Part shown: piece after piece, positions 1-7,019 of the stretch | How the letters are laid out: the number at the start of each line of letters is the position of its first letter | Position numbering within the stretch: the first letter of the stretch is position 1 | From: DATMQA01 sp035566895 | Lineage (GTDB): Bacteria; Verrucomicrobiota; Verrucomicrobiia; Limisphaerales; UBA8199 | NCBI GenBank assembly: GCA_035566895.1 | Contig: DATMQA010000153.1 | Location: 1 to 31,431 of the forward strand | DNA length: 31,431 nt | Direction of reading: 5' to 3' | Notes under the pieces: generated by a model | Databases searched by the model: none | What the model saw: the letters and a program-made list of their open reading frames with translations, nothing else | Told to the model about the DNA's origin: nothing | Position numbers and translations under genes: made by a program

Positions 1-9
1 CGAGCCAAA

Positions 10-1479
10 ATGAAAACGCCACTCACCGCTTCTTCTGTGACAGACTGTAACGAGCCGCCGCTGCTTTTTCAAGACTTGGGACGGCGCAAAGTCGTAGCCG
101 ATTTTTCCGGCGGCACTCTCTCCAGTGACGGAGGGGTGCTCCTGCTACGCCAGGTGGACAGGAACCTCGGGCTGATTTGCGAGCTGGCACAATGCTTTTA
201 TGACCATCGCGACCAGCGTTTTGTCGATCACGCGCTGCACGAGTTGCTGGCGCAGCGGCTTAATGGGCAGGCGCTGGGTTATGAGGACATCAATGATCAT
301 GACCAATTACGGCGCGATCCGCTGTTGGCGACGGCTTGCAACAAGCAGGATCCTTTAGGAGAGAATCGCTTTAATCCGGTGGACCGGGGCATCGCGTTGG
401 CGGCACCGAGTACGTTGAACCGTCTGGAGCTGTCGAACAATCGCCAGGGCCGGTGCCACAAGCTGCCGCATGACCCGGCCAAGATCGAAGCGTGTCTATT
501 AAAGCTGGGGGTGCGCAGCCTGCCCAAGTACGCCGAGGAGCTAGTGCTGGACTTGGACGCGATGGGACACCTGCTTCACGGTACTCAGGAGGGGCGCCAT
601 TTCAGCGCTTATTACGGCAATTACTGTTATCTACCGCTTTATGCCTTCGTGGGAGCCATTCCCTTGTGGGCACAACTGCGCACTGCCGACCGAGATACGG
701 CTGAGGGAGTAGTGGCCGCTCTGGAGAAGATCGTGACGGCCATTCGCCGGCGCTGCAAGCGAGCGCGCATCATTGTGCGCGGGGACAGCGGCTTTTGCCG
801 GGAAGAAGTCATGGCGTGGTGCGAGCGGCAGCAGCCGACCGTCTATTACTGCCTGGGACTGGGCAAGAATTCGGTGCTGATTGAGAAAGTGGCGCTGGCT
901 CTGGCCGACGCCCGGGCGCGACGCTGTCTCAGTGGCGCCTCCGAAGCGCGGGCCTTCGCAGAGTTCCAGTATCGAACGGTGTACACCTGGAGTCGCTGCC
1001 GTCGGGTGATCGGCAAGGCCGAGGTGAGTGCGGCCGGAGACAATCCTCGTTTTATCGTCACCAATCTGCCCGCTCAGGGGTTGAGCGGCGATCAAGACCC
1101 TGGCCGGTGCAGTCCCCGCCGGCTCTATGAAGAACTTTACTGCGCACGCGGCGACATGGAAAACATGCTCAAGCAGCAAGTGCTGGATCTGGAGGCCGAC
1201 CGGATGAGCAGCCATCATTTGGCCAGCAATCAACTGCGGCTGTGGTTTGCAACCTTCGCTTATTTACTGATAGAGCGCTTGCGCGCCTTGGGTCTGGCCG
1301 GAACGGAACTGGCCTCGGCCACCGCCGGCAACGTGCGCTTGAAGCTCCTGAAGGTAGCCGCACAGGTGCAGGTGAGCGTCCGCAGAGTGTATGTGCAATT
1401 GAGCAGTGCTTACCCGCTGCAAGAACTCTTTCGGTGGTGCCAGCGTCGACTCCAGGCCATGGCCCCGCTAAGTGATTGA
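10..1479 (+). CDS. IS1380-family DDE transposase
   Basis: A 489-residue transposase that would cut and join the ends of its own element. The N-terminal part has the family pattern of a strand-rich start followed by SSDGG near residue 39 and a DRNLGL segment. The RNase H-like catalytic core appears intact. Candidate acidic residues are Asp183 (in LDLDAMG; Asp181 is also close), Asp259 (in RGDSGF) and Glu384 (in RGDMEN). The length fits complete IS1380 transposases (about 430-500 residues). I see no frameshift or internal stop. The start ATG lies nine bases into the window, so any ribosome binding site is only partly visible. Large antisense frames inside it are shadows. Family assignment is firm; activity is inference. 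Confidence 0.93.
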   Translation: MKTPLTASSVTDCNEPPLLFQDLGRRKVVADFSGGTLSSDGGVLLLRQVDRNLGLICELAQCFYDHRDQRFVDHALHELLAQRLNGQALGYEDINDHDQLRRDPLLATACNKQDPLGENRFNPVDRGIALAAPSTLNRLELSNNRQGRCHKLPHDPAKIEACLLKLGVRSLPKYAEELVLDLDAMGHLLHGTQEGRHFSAYYGNYCYLPLYAFVGAIPLWAQLRTADRDTAEGVVAALEKIVTAIRRRCKRARIIVRGDSGFCREEVMAWCERQQPTVYYCLGLGKNSVLIEKVALALADARARRCLSGASEARAFAEFQYRTVYTWSRCRRVIGKAEVSAAGDNPRFIVTNLPAQGLSGDQDPGRCSPRRLYEELYCARGDMENMLKQQVLDLEADRMSSHHLASNQLRLWFATFAYLLIERLRALGLAGTELASATAGNVRLKLLKVAAQVQVSVRRVYVQLSSAYPLQELFRWCQRRLQAMAPLSD

Positions 1480-1683
1480 GGCCGGCCGGTCGATTGGCAT
1501 CTCCGCAGGGGCGAGCGCCGCCAGCACTTGGGGAGAGTGTCTTTAAAACTGGCTGGAAATCGTGCTTTTTGCTGGGTGTAAAGCTGGATTCGCGGTAGCC
1601 CCTCCCCGCATTTGGAAAAACCTGCCGCTTGGACGATTTTTTTTGGCGAAGTCGGCTAACGCGGCCACTCGCCCGACCCCTTA

Positions 1684-1701
1684 TGAAATATCCGGGCTAA
1701 C
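1684..1701 (+). repeat. putative right end of the IS1380 element
   Basis: The 18 bases TGAAATATCCGGGCTAAC sit about 205 bases after the transposase stop. Their form and position match the right termini I recall for IS1380 elements. The rest of 1480-1811 holds no convincing gene; a 65-residue frame at 1562-1759 crosses this end and looks spurious. Confirmation needs the left inverted repeat, which is outside the window. Confidence 0.35.
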
Positions 1702-1773
1702 GGGGGTTTACCCGGAGCGCAACGGGTTTCTGGTTCAGGTCGCTGGAAGACGTGGGTAATGGCAAGCGCTGAG

Positions 1774-1791
1774 GCGGGGTGTTAATGAGAC
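1774..1791 (+). repeat. 18-bp dispersed repeat, copy 1
   Basis: GCGGGGTGTTAATGAGAC occurs exactly here and again at 6553-6570. Here it lies between the IS right end and the 3' end of gatB. At the second site the left arm of a CACCCCG/CGGGGTG hairpin is also present; here that arm is missing. An exact 18-base match between two intergenic regions suggests a dispersed repeat rather than chance. Confidence 0.6.
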
Positions 1792-1811
1792 CGGACGGCG
1801 GGAGCGGGTGG

Positions 1812-3236
1812 TCAGGCCTTGAGTTTGCGCTCCAAAATCTCCCCCACCAGTGCCGGGTTGGCCTTGCCCTTGCTGAGTTTCATGACCTGGCCCTTAAGGA
1901 AATTCAGCGCGGCGGTTTTGCCGGCTTTGAAATCTGCCGCCGGGCCGGGGTTCGCGGCGATGGCCTGGTCGCAGAGTTGCTCGAGGGCGCCGGCGTCAGT
2001 GACCTGGGCCAGGCCTTTCTTCTCGACGATTTTTGCCGGAGCCTCGCCGGTGGCGAACATCTCGGTGAAAACGTCCTGGGCCATTTTGGTGCTGATTTTG
2101 CCGCTCTCCACCAGCTCGATGAGTTCGAGAATCGCCCCGGGCGGAAACTTCAAATCGGAGAGCATCGTTTTCGCTTCGGTCAATTTAGCGCGTAAATTGT
2201 TTATGACCCAATTAGCGACCGCCTTGGGGTTCTTCGCCTGTTTGGCAATGCCCTCGAAATAGTTGCCGAGCGGCACGTCCCAGACGAAGGTTTGAGCATC
2301 GGAGGCGGGCAACTGGTAATCGCGCATGAAACGCTGCTTGCGGGCGAGCGGCAGTTCGACCACTCGCCGCGAAACGTCCTCCAGCCAGGCCTCGGTCGGC
2401 TCGAACGGCATCAGGTCCGGCTCGGGGAAATAGCGGTAATCGTGCGCATGTTCCTTGGTGCGCATTTCCTCGGTGATGCCAGCCGCGTCGTCCCACCGGC
2501 GGGTCGATTGAATCAGCTTGCCGCCGCTTTTGAGCACGTCGAGCTGGCGCGGGATTTCGTACTCGAGGGCCTTGCGGACGCCGCTGAAGCTGTTCATGTT
2601 TTTGATCTCGATCTTCGCGCCCAATTCGGTTTGGCCTTTGGGGCGGACGCTGACGTTCACGTCGCAACGGACCATGCCCTTTTCCATATCACAATCGCTC
2701 ACGCCGCCATAGACGAGGATATCCTTGAGCGCATTGAGGTACTCGTAAGCCATGTCCGGGCTGGTGAGGTCCGGTTCGGAAACAATTTCCATCAGCGGCA
2801 CCCCGGCGCGGTTAAAATCGACGCCGCTATTGCGCTCGAAGTGGAAATTCTTGCCGACATCCTCCTCGAGGTGGGCGCGGGTGATCCGCACCCGCGAGAG
2901 GCCGCCGTGGAACTCGAACTCGACGTAGCCGCTCACCGTGGACGGCTGATCGTATTGGGTGATCTGGTAATTCTTGGGCATGTCCGGATAGAAATAATTC
3001 TTCCGGTCGAACTTGGCGAAGCGGCTGACGGTGCAATTGAGGAGAAAGCCGGTGAGAGCGGTCAGGCGGAGCGCCTGATCATTGGCGACGGGCAGAACGC
3101 CCGGCAGCCCGAGGCAGACGGGGCAGACGTGGGTGTTGGGCGGAGCGCCAAATTCATTCGCGCACCCGCACCACATTTTGGACTTGGTCTTAAGCTGAAC
3201 ATGCGTTTCCAGTCCAATGACGGCTTCGTAGTCCAT
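1812..3236 (-). CDS. gatB: Asp-tRNA(Asn)/Glu-tRNA(Gln) amidotransferase subunit B
   Basis: Subunit B of the GatCAB amidotransferase. It phosphorylates the carboxyl of misacylated Glu-tRNA(Gln) or Asp-tRNA(Asn) and then transamidates it with ammonia channelled from GatA. From the ATG at 3236 the protein is 474 residues, the usual length. It opens with the family signature GLETHVQL (residues 8-15). A zinc site follows: Cys23 and Cys25, then Cys38 and Cys41 in CPVCLG. The body carries the expected NRAGVPLMEIVSEPD and YRYFPEPDL segments, and the C-terminal third is the YqeY-like tail that binds tRNA. The frame stays open upstream to 3512, but that part translates tandem-repeat DNA and I reject it as coding. 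No Shine-Dalgarno is visible. gatA and gatC are not in the window. The next gene upstream on this strand is the oxidoreductase, 244 bases away. Confidence 0.97.
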   Translation of the reverse strand: MDYEAVIGLETHVQLKTKSKMWCGCANEFGAPPNTHVCPVCLGLPGVLPVANDQALRLTALTGFLLNCTVSRFAKFDRKNYFYPDMPKNYQITQYDQPSTVSGYVEFEFHGGLSRVRITRAHLEEDVGKNFHFERNSGVDFNRAGVPLMEIVSEPDLTSPDMAYEYLNALKDILVYGGVSDCDMEKGMVRCDVNVSVRPKGQTELGAKIEIKNMNSFSGVRKALEYEIPRQLDVLKSGGKLIQSTRRWDDAAGITEEMRTKEHAHDYRYFPEPDLMPFEPTEAWLEDVSRRVVELPLARKQRFMRDYQLPASDAQTFVWDVPLGNYFEGIAKQAKNPKAVANWVINNLRAKLTEAKTMLSDLKFPPGAILELIELVESGKISTKMAQDVFTEMFATGEAPAKIVEKKGLAQVTDAGALEQLCDQAIAANPGPAADFKAGKTAALNFLKGQVMKLSKGKANPALVGEILERKLKA

Positions 3237-3247
3237 AAGGAGATTTA

Positions 3248-3347
3248 CCACGGATGGACACGGATGGACACCGATTTCTACCACGAATGGACACGGATTT
3301 TTACCACGAATGGACACGAATGGACACGAATGGACACGAATGACACA
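3248..3347. repeat. tandem repeat, 10-bp unit CACGAATGGA and variants
   Basis: About 100 bases made of CACGGATGGA and CACGAATGGA units. The last part (3305-3344) is four units in strict 10-base register, three identical and the fourth ending differently; interrupted copies (with TTTCTACC and TTTTTACC joints) come before. It lies just upstream of the gatB start, so it would fall within or close to the gatB leader. There are no unique spacers, so it is not CRISPR. Copy number probably varies between strains (inference). Confidence 0.9.
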
Positions 3348-3371
3348 GCGCGGCAGAGCCGCAACCAAAGA

Positions 3372-3407
3372 GTTAAATGGGTTAAATGAGTTAACTAAGT
3401 TAAATGA
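3372..3407. repeat. tandem repeat, four copies of a 9-bp unit GTTAAATGA
   Basis: Four consecutive 9-base units start at 3372, 3381, 3390 and 3399: GTTAAATGG, GTTAAATGA, GTTAACTAA, GTTAAATGA. It is unrelated in sequence to the 10-base array only 25 bases away. Both lie in the 244-base gap between gatB and the oxidoreductase gene, which otherwise shows nothing I can name. A small ACGAA-TTT-TTCGT hairpin at 3464-3476 follows the oxidoreductase stop but has no T-tract. Confidence 0.9.
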
Positions 3408-3480
3408 GGAAAAGCGCGCTGGAAATTTCTTCGCGACCAGCGAGCAAGTTGCATGGTTGTAGTACGAATTTTTCGTGCGT

Positions 3481-4593
3481 TCAACTCCCGGCGATTGAAA
3501 ACGGGCGGCCATCCTGACGGGCAGAAGCCAGGCAGGCGTCCATCACGATTTGCGTTTTCAAGGCGAGCTCAGGCCACTGGTGGTTGAGCCGGCCCGAAAG
3601 GACCGGTTCAGAAAAGTTGCGAAACAGATTGGCTTCCTGGGAACCCGGCTGGCCGTGGCTGGGTTCGCTAACAGCGAATCGGCGCGAGTGAGGTTCCATC
3701 CGGAAATCGCCCCCGCGGGTGCCGAATACCGCCTGCTGGACTTCAAAGAGCAGTTCTTCCCCGGCGAACGGCAGCACGAAGTCCTCGAGGCGCAAATAAC
3801 CGTGCTGGCCGCTGACCATGGCCCATTGCTGGTTCTCGGTTAGAAAGGAACAATAAAAGGCCGCGGAGACGCCGTCCTCGAACAGCAGTTCGGCTGAGAA
3901 CTCAGTTGGGATTGGCTTGACGCTTTTGTCCCCGCTGAATTGCGACAGGACCCGTCCGATTACTTGCCGTGGCAGCTTCCAACCCATAGCCCAAAGCGCG
4001 AACCGGAGGCAGTACCAGCCGAGGTCGCCCAGGCAACCGTGGGGTTCCAGCGCGCTGTGGGCCCGGATGTTGGAGGCAAAAAACTCGGGCGGGGCGCAAA
4101 AGCTGAAGGCGGAGGTAATGCGCCGGATGGACCCGACACTCAGGCCGTCGTCCAGAACTTCGCGCATCCGGGCCAGGCGGCGGCTGTGCATGAACATCAC
4201 GCCGTCCATGAACTGAACGCGATGGTGCCGGCAAGCTTCGAGCATCTCCCGCAGCTCAGCGGCATTCACAGCACAGGGTTTCTCGCAAACAATGTGCTTC
4301 CCGGCAGCAGCGGCCCGGAGCACCCATTCGCGGCGCAGTCCCGTGGGCAGGGGGGTATAGACCGCCTGCACGGCTTCGGAAGCCAACAGGTCTTCGTAGC
4401 GGCCGAAGGCCAGGGGTGAGCTTTCCGCCGGCGCTTCGGCCTGGCATTCCTGGATGAACCTGCGGCTGCGCTCGAGATCGCGGCTCGCGACCGCCACGAC
4501 CGCAGAGTTACCGGAGTTCTGAATCGCCCGCCAGTTTTTGCGAGCGATCTGGGCAGTGCCGAGAATGCCCCAGCCGAGTTTGCGTACGCTCAT
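3481..4593 (-). CDS. Gfo/Idh/MocA-family NAD(P)-dependent oxidoreductase
   Basis: A 370-residue dehydrogenase-like protein, probably acting on a sugar, inositol or related polyol in the cytoplasm; the substrate cannot be read from the sequence. The N-terminal Rossmann fold starts with GWGILGTAQIA (residues 7-17), matching the family dinucleotide-binding loop. The catalytic EKP motif is at 104-106 (CEKP), with Lys105 as the usual active-site lysine. The C-terminal half is the alpha/beta substrate domain, with FMDGVMFMHSRR at about 128-139 and a buried beta-sheet. The length is typical. The ATG at 4593 is the only well-placed start (MSVRKLGWG). It lies 91 bases downstream of mtnP on the same strand and may share its transcript. 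No neighbour points to a specific sugar pathway. Confidence 0.9.
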   Translation of the reverse strand: MSVRKLGWGILGTAQIARKNWRAIQNSGNSAVVAVASRDLERSRRFIQECQAEAPAESSPLAFGRYEDLLASEAVQAVYTPLPTGLRREWVLRAAAAGKHIVCEKPCAVNAAELREMLEACRHHRVQFMDGVMFMHSRRLARMREVLDDGLSVGSIRRITSAFSFCAPPEFFASNIRAHSALEPHGCLGDLGWYCLRFALWAMGWKLPRQVIGRVLSQFSGDKSVKPIPTEFSAELLFEDGVSAAFYCSFLTENQQWAMVSGQHGYLRLEDFVLPFAGEELLFEVQQAVFGTRGGDFRMEPHSRRFAVSEPSHGQPGSQEANLFRNFSEPVLSGRLNHQWPELALKTQIVMDACLASARQDGRPFSIAGS

Positions 4594-4684
4594 AGATAAA
4601 CTAGGCGGGATGCTGGAGTGTTGGAGTGACAGGGTATTGGTGCTGTGTTTCGAGTATCACCCCATCCCTTCACTCCTGCATACG

Positions 4685-5548
4685 TTACAAATACTTTTGC
4701 AAAATCGGCTTAAGGTCCCGCTTGGTCCTGGCGGGCCAGAGTTTCTTGTCGGTCATGATGGCAGTTTCCAGAGCATGATGGCAGGGCCAGTTGGGTTCAG
4801 ACGGGATTTGCGGAATTACTTTGGCGATGATGGCCTTCGCGGTAGCGGCGTTTTTGGTCAGGTTGGCGATGACCATCTCGACGGTGACGTGCGCCTCGCC
4901 GGCCTTCCAGCAATCATAGTCGGTAATCATGGCCATGGTAGCGTAGGCGATCTCAGCTTCGCGGGCGCACTTGGCTTCGCCGAGGTTGGTCATACCGACG
5001 ACATCATAGCCAAGTTCATGATTAGTGAGTGATTCGGCGCGCGTGCTGAAGGCCGGGCCTTCCATATTCACATACGTGCCGCCATCATGGACGCGGGTTT
5101 TCACGGCGCGAGCGACCCGGAGCAGGATTTGGCGGAGTTCTTCGCAAACCGGGTCGGCAAAAGCGATATGGCCGACGATGCCACGGCCGAAAAACGTATG
5201 GGCAAACGATTGCTTGGTACGGTCGAGGAATTGGTCGGGCAGAACGATGTCGCATGGTTTGTATTTGGCCTGGAGCGAGCCGACGGCGCTGACGCTAATG
5301 ATGCATTGGACCCCCAGTTTCTTCATGCCCCAGATATTGGCACGGTGATTCAGCTCGCTCGGAAGGACGCGGTGGCCCCGCCCATGCCGGGGAAGGAAAA
5401 CTACGTCGCGGCCCGCCAGTTTGCCGGTCAGAAAATCGTCCGAAGGCGGGCCGAAGGGTGTCTTAACCTTGACCCACTTCCGGGCGGTAAAACCTTCGAG
5501 GTGATAGAGGCCGCTGCCGCCAATGATGCCGATGCGAGGTTGAGGCAT
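4685..5548 (-). CDS. mtnP: S-methyl-5'-thioadenosine phosphorylase
   Basis: It splits 5'-methylthioadenosine with phosphate into adenine and 5-methylthioribose-1-phosphate, in methionine salvage and clean-up of the polyamine by-product MTA. The 287-residue protein belongs to the trimeric nucleoside phosphorylase family 2. The N-terminal GIIGGSGLY (residues 7-15) forms the phosphate loop. LPRHGRGH and ELNHRANIWG follow, then MEGPAFSTRAES and GMTNLGEAKCAREAEIAYAT. The TDYDCW motif carries Asp210 and Asp212, the pair that recognises adenine 6-NH2 in MTA phosphorylases; purine nucleoside phosphorylases have Asn there. The ATG at 5548 gives the usual N-terminus; the frame upstream to 5629 is intergenic DNA. 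A polyamine-type gene (the deoxyhypusine-synthase-like protein) lies 9 kb away, a plausible but unproven metabolic link. Confidence 0.95.
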   Translation of the reverse strand: MPQPRIGIIGGSGLYHLEGFTARKWVKVKTPFGPPSDDFLTGKLAGRDVVFLPRHGRGHRVLPSELNHRANIWGMKKLGVQCIISVSAVGSLQAKYKPCDIVLPDQFLDRTKQSFAHTFFGRGIVGHIAFADPVCEELRQILLRVARAVKTRVHDGGTYVNMEGPAFSTRAESLTNHELGYDVVGMTNLGEAKCAREAEIAYATMAMITDYDCWKAGEAHVTVEMVIANLTKNAATAKAIIAKVIPQIPSEPNWPCHHALETAIMTDKKLWPARTKRDLKPILQKYL

Positions 5549-5557
5549 AGGGCTGGC

Positions 5558-5563
5558 GTTATA
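5558..5563 (-). promoter_or_regulatory. candidate -10 element (TATAAC) for leaderless mtnP
   Basis: On the minus strand TATAAC ends nine bases before the mtnP ATG, so transcription would start at or within a few bases of the start codon. The hexamer sits inside a 10-base palindrome CGTTATAACG (5557-5566). There is no Shine-Dalgarno sequence and no good -35 at standard spacing, so this is tentative. Confidence 0.35.
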
Positions 5564-5652
5564 ACGGGCGGTAGGAAAGGGAGCGAGACAAATTTCGCCG
5601 CGGGCTCGAGGACGGGTGCACCCGGACACTGCCCCGACTTTGGTGTCGGCTA

Positions 5653-5777
5653 GTAGCGTAGCCGTCCCGGCTGCGAGTTCAAGCGGCGTCTCGCCGCGCG
5701 GCGACCAGTGGTTTTGAGCTCAATGGGCACCGGGACGGTGCCCAAACTCGCAGCCGAGACGGCTGCGCTACGGGGGC
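5653..5777. repeat. ~120-bp stem-loop repeat, copy A
   Basis: Outer arms at 5653-5679 and 5745-5771 pair over 25 of 27 bases. Inside are two perfect hairpins: GCGGCG-TCT-CGCCGC at 5683-5697 and GGGCACC-GGGAC-GGTGCCC at 5725-5743. A second, roughly 90% identical copy in the same orientation is at 6575-6697, on the other side of vapBC. The copy ends next to a 22-base repeat (5779-5800) that contains the vapC stop codon. The size and dyad symmetry suggest a REP/MITE-like element or a structured RNA. Confidence 0.9.
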
Positions 5778-5794
5778 GGGCCGTTGGCCTGCAA

Positions 5795-6178
5795 TCACGC
5801 CCCAGGATTGATGGTCGAGACGCCCGGAAAGTCCTTCGTGTTTACGGTAACCACTTGCAGGTCGTTAACCAGGGCGGTAGCGGCGAGCAGGCTGTCCAGG
5901 AGGGGAACAGGTCTGCCAACCGAATTGACATAGCGACCCCACTCGAGCGCTTCCGCGGTGTCGAAGCCAAGCACCGGGTAGTCGCGGAGCATTTCGTTCA
6001 ATAGAGTTTGGAGCCGCCGCCGACGTTTGCTCACCGGCAGGGCCTCGATGCCTTGAGCAATTTCGGCCACGGTGACGCTAGAGACCGCCAATTGCAGATA
6101 ATGCTGCACGATCCAGTTGCGAACCTTTGGATGTGTATCCTGCTGGCTCAGCAAATTCGTGTCGAGGAGATATCTCAT
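5795..6178 (-). CDS. vapC: VapC-type PIN-domain toxin ribonuclease
   Basis: A 127-residue toxin predicted to be a Mg2+-dependent endoribonuclease that stops growth by cutting tRNA or rRNA when freed from its antitoxin. The PIN-domain acidic residues are all present: Asp6 in LLDTNLLS, Glu39 in TVAEIAQG, Asp95 in LLDSLLAATA and Asp116 in NTKDF. The length is normal for VapC. Its ATG overlaps the vapB stop by the four-base ATGA arrangement, which implies translational coupling. Its last codons and stop lie in a 22-base sequence that is repeated exactly at 6857-6878, so the gene end is fused to repeat DNA. It is full length with no visible damage. The RNA target is unknown. Confidence 0.93.
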   Translation of the reverse strand: MRYLLDTNLLSQQDTHPKVRNWIVQHYLQLAVSSVTVAEIAQGIEALPVSKRRRRLQTLLNEMLRDYPVLGFDTAEALEWGRYVNSVGRPVPLLDSLLAATALVNDLQVVTVNTKDFPGVSTINPGA

Positions 6179-6432
6179 TTGAAACGCGAAGGGGCGACCA
6201 TTTCCTTACGCGGTTTCACCAGTCCCGCGAAGGCATCCAGATAAGCCACAAAATTGCGTTGAGGCGCTTTCTTTAGTTCGAGCCGCCTGGCGACCTCCGG
6301 CACGCCGATACGCAAGGCCGAACGCATGACGTCCGCTTGCGAGAGCCGGGTTTTGGCAGCGGCTTTTTCGATTAGGGATTTGAGGCCACTATCGACCGGC
6401 ACGGGCAAAAGAGGTGAAGTTGCGCGTTTCAT
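6175..6432 (-). CDS. vapB: VapB-type antitoxin
   Basis: An 85-residue antitoxin upstream of and overlapping vapC by four bases. The central part (PVPVDSGLKSLIEKAAAKTRLSQADVMRSALRIG, described here in pieces: PVDSGLKSLIEKAAAKT then LSQADVMRSALRIG) looks like a ribbon-helix-helix DNA-binding unit: a short strand, then two helices. The C-terminal half, with LDAFAGLVKPR, would wrap the toxin. Such proteins bind their own promoter as dimers. A 15-base palindrome overlaps the start codon and is the obvious operator. The ATG at 6432 has no Shine-Dalgarno and a TATAGT box eight bases upstream, so the mRNA may be leaderless. Identification rests on gene order, size and fold pattern rather than on a unique motif. 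Confidence 0.85.
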   Translation of the reverse strand: MKRATSPLLPVPVDSGLKSLIEKAAAKTRLSQADVMRSALRIGVPEVARRLELKKAPQRNFVAYLDAFAGLVKPRKEMVAPSRFK

Positions 6433-6446
6433 AGTGAAACACTATA
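6431..6446 (-). promoter_or_regulatory. vapBC operator palindrome and -10 box
   Basis: ATAGTG-AAA-CACTAT at 6431-6445 is a perfect 6+6 base palindrome that covers part of the vapB start codon. On the minus strand TATAGT (6446 to 6441) overlaps it and lies eight bases from the ATG. Bound VapB would block both the promoter and translation start. This fits the usual autoregulation of toxin-antitoxin loci; binding is inferred. Confidence 0.6.
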
Positions 6447-6540
6447 GCCACCCGCGGTGGAAAGCAAGAAGGAAGCTGGGTTCCGGGGAGGGGGCGGAAA
6501 ACCGCTGAAACGGTTCGGGCTGTCTCGTCACCCGCACGCA

Positions 6541-6570
6541 CACCCCGGTGAAGCGGGGTGTTAATGAGAC
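6541..6570. repeat. hairpin plus 18-bp dispersed repeat, copy 2
   Basis: CACCCCG (6541-6547) and CGGGGTG (6554-6560) form a perfect 7-base stem with a 6-base loop. The right arm continues into TTAATGAGAC. The 18 bases 6553-6570 repeat exactly those at 1774-1791 after the insertion sequence. Stem-loop copy B starts five bases later. Confidence 0.65.
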
Positions 6571-6574
6571 TTCT

Positions 6575-6697
6575 GCGTAGCCGTCTCGGCTGCGAGTTCA
6601 AGCGGCGTCTCGCCGTGCAGGCGAACAGTGATTTTGAGGGCAATGGGCACCGGGACGGTGTCCAAACTCGCAGCCGAGACGGCTGCGCTACGGGGGC
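6575..6697. repeat. ~120-bp stem-loop repeat, copy B
   Basis: The same element and orientation as copy A at 5653-5777, with about ten differences and one extra base. The right arm 6665-6691 is identical to that of copy A. The left arm is slightly eroded at its outer end (TCTGCG instead of GTAGCG). The inner GGGCACC/GGTGCCC hairpin has lost one pair (GGTGTCC). Copies A and B bracket vapBC. A 142-codon minus-strand frame crossing this repeat is not credible as a gene. Confidence 0.9.
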
Positions 6698-6878
6698 AGT
6701 GTCCGAATGCGCCCCGGGTGCAGGATAGAAAACTTCATAGGATGCGCTGAAGGCGCGACTCATCCAGACCCAGGTCCGTTGAGGCAGGCCCTCAGCCTGC
6801 GGCACCCCCAGGCACAATGAACCCAGGGCGTTGCCCTGGGCTCCTGGTATGAATCAGGCCGTTGGCCTGCAATCACGC
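6692..6878. repeat. short-loop hairpin cluster upstream of tamB
   Basis: The rest of the 587-base gap before tamB holds several dyads and no gene I can support. CCCAGGGC-GTT-GCCCTGGG is a perfect 8-base stem at 6822-6840. CAGGCC-GTT-GGCCTG at 6855-6869 is another. Bases 6857-6878 repeat exactly the 22 bases at 5779-5800. After 6900 the DNA becomes AT-rich (6911-6960), which is where I would expect the tamB promoter, but I cannot pick out clear -35 and -10 boxes. Confidence 0.75.
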
Positions 6879-7019
6879 GCCATCGAGTCGGCTCGGTGCG
6901 GCGCCAGGCGCAAACAGACAAAATTCAATAACTTATTTCTCTAGAGTAAGCAAATTAACGGCTGGGGGCTGGCGTATCTTCTCTGTTCCTCGCTGCCTGA
7001 TCTACGCTATCTTTCTGCC

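Larger units (their letters stand above)
1..1701 (+). mobile_element. IS1380-family insertion sequence (left end at the window edge)
   Basis: A single-ORF insertion sequence. The transposase fills most of it, and about 220 bases of non-coding DNA follow the stop, as is usual for IS1380 elements. The likely right end is at 1684-1701 (TGAAATATCCGGGCTAAC), which resembles terminal sequences I recall for this family. The matching left inverted repeat and the target duplication would lie before base 1, so the element boundary is inferred. The transposase frame is open and full length, so the copy could be active. Confidence 0.6.
5622..6714. other. repeat-bounded segment carrying vapBC; possible mobile or MITE-like unit
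   Basis: The segment starts with CCGGACACTGCCCC (5622-5635) and ends with a block at 6692-6714. GGGGCAGTGTCCG at 6693-6705 is the exact 13-base reverse complement of the left end. Inside, in order, are stem-loop copy A, vapC, vapB, a CACCCCG hairpin and stem-loop copy B. Both end motifs recur, in the same arrangement, around the hairpin mosaic at 15734-15937. That supports a shared element family, but I see no transposase and no target duplication, so mobility is inference. Confidence 0.4.

Noticed and set aside
1562..1759. 65-codon frame after the transposase
   Set aside because: It spans the likely IS right end and has no family features; IS1380 elements carry one gene.
3248..3347. Possible CRISPR array
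   Set aside because: The unit is only 10 bases, directly abutting, with no unique spacers and no cas genes nearby.
2292..3389. 365-codon plus-strand frame opposite gatB
   Set aside because: It is a mirror frame of a conserved gene in GC-rich DNA and runs into the tandem repeats.
3464..3476. Terminator of the oxidoreductase gene
   Set aside because: The five-base ACGAA/TTCGT stem is AT-rich and short, and the bases after it on the minus strand are not a T-run.
3237..3512. N-terminal extension of gatB to an upstream start at 3512
   Set aside because: It translates the tandem repeats (giving repeated Cys-Pro-Phe-Val peptides) and GatB proteins start at the MDYEAVIGLETH region.
6389..6817. 142-codon minus-strand frame upstream of tamB
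   Set aside because: It overlaps the vapB start, its operator and stem-loop copy B; the peptide is low-complexity Arg/Ser/Pro with no domain.
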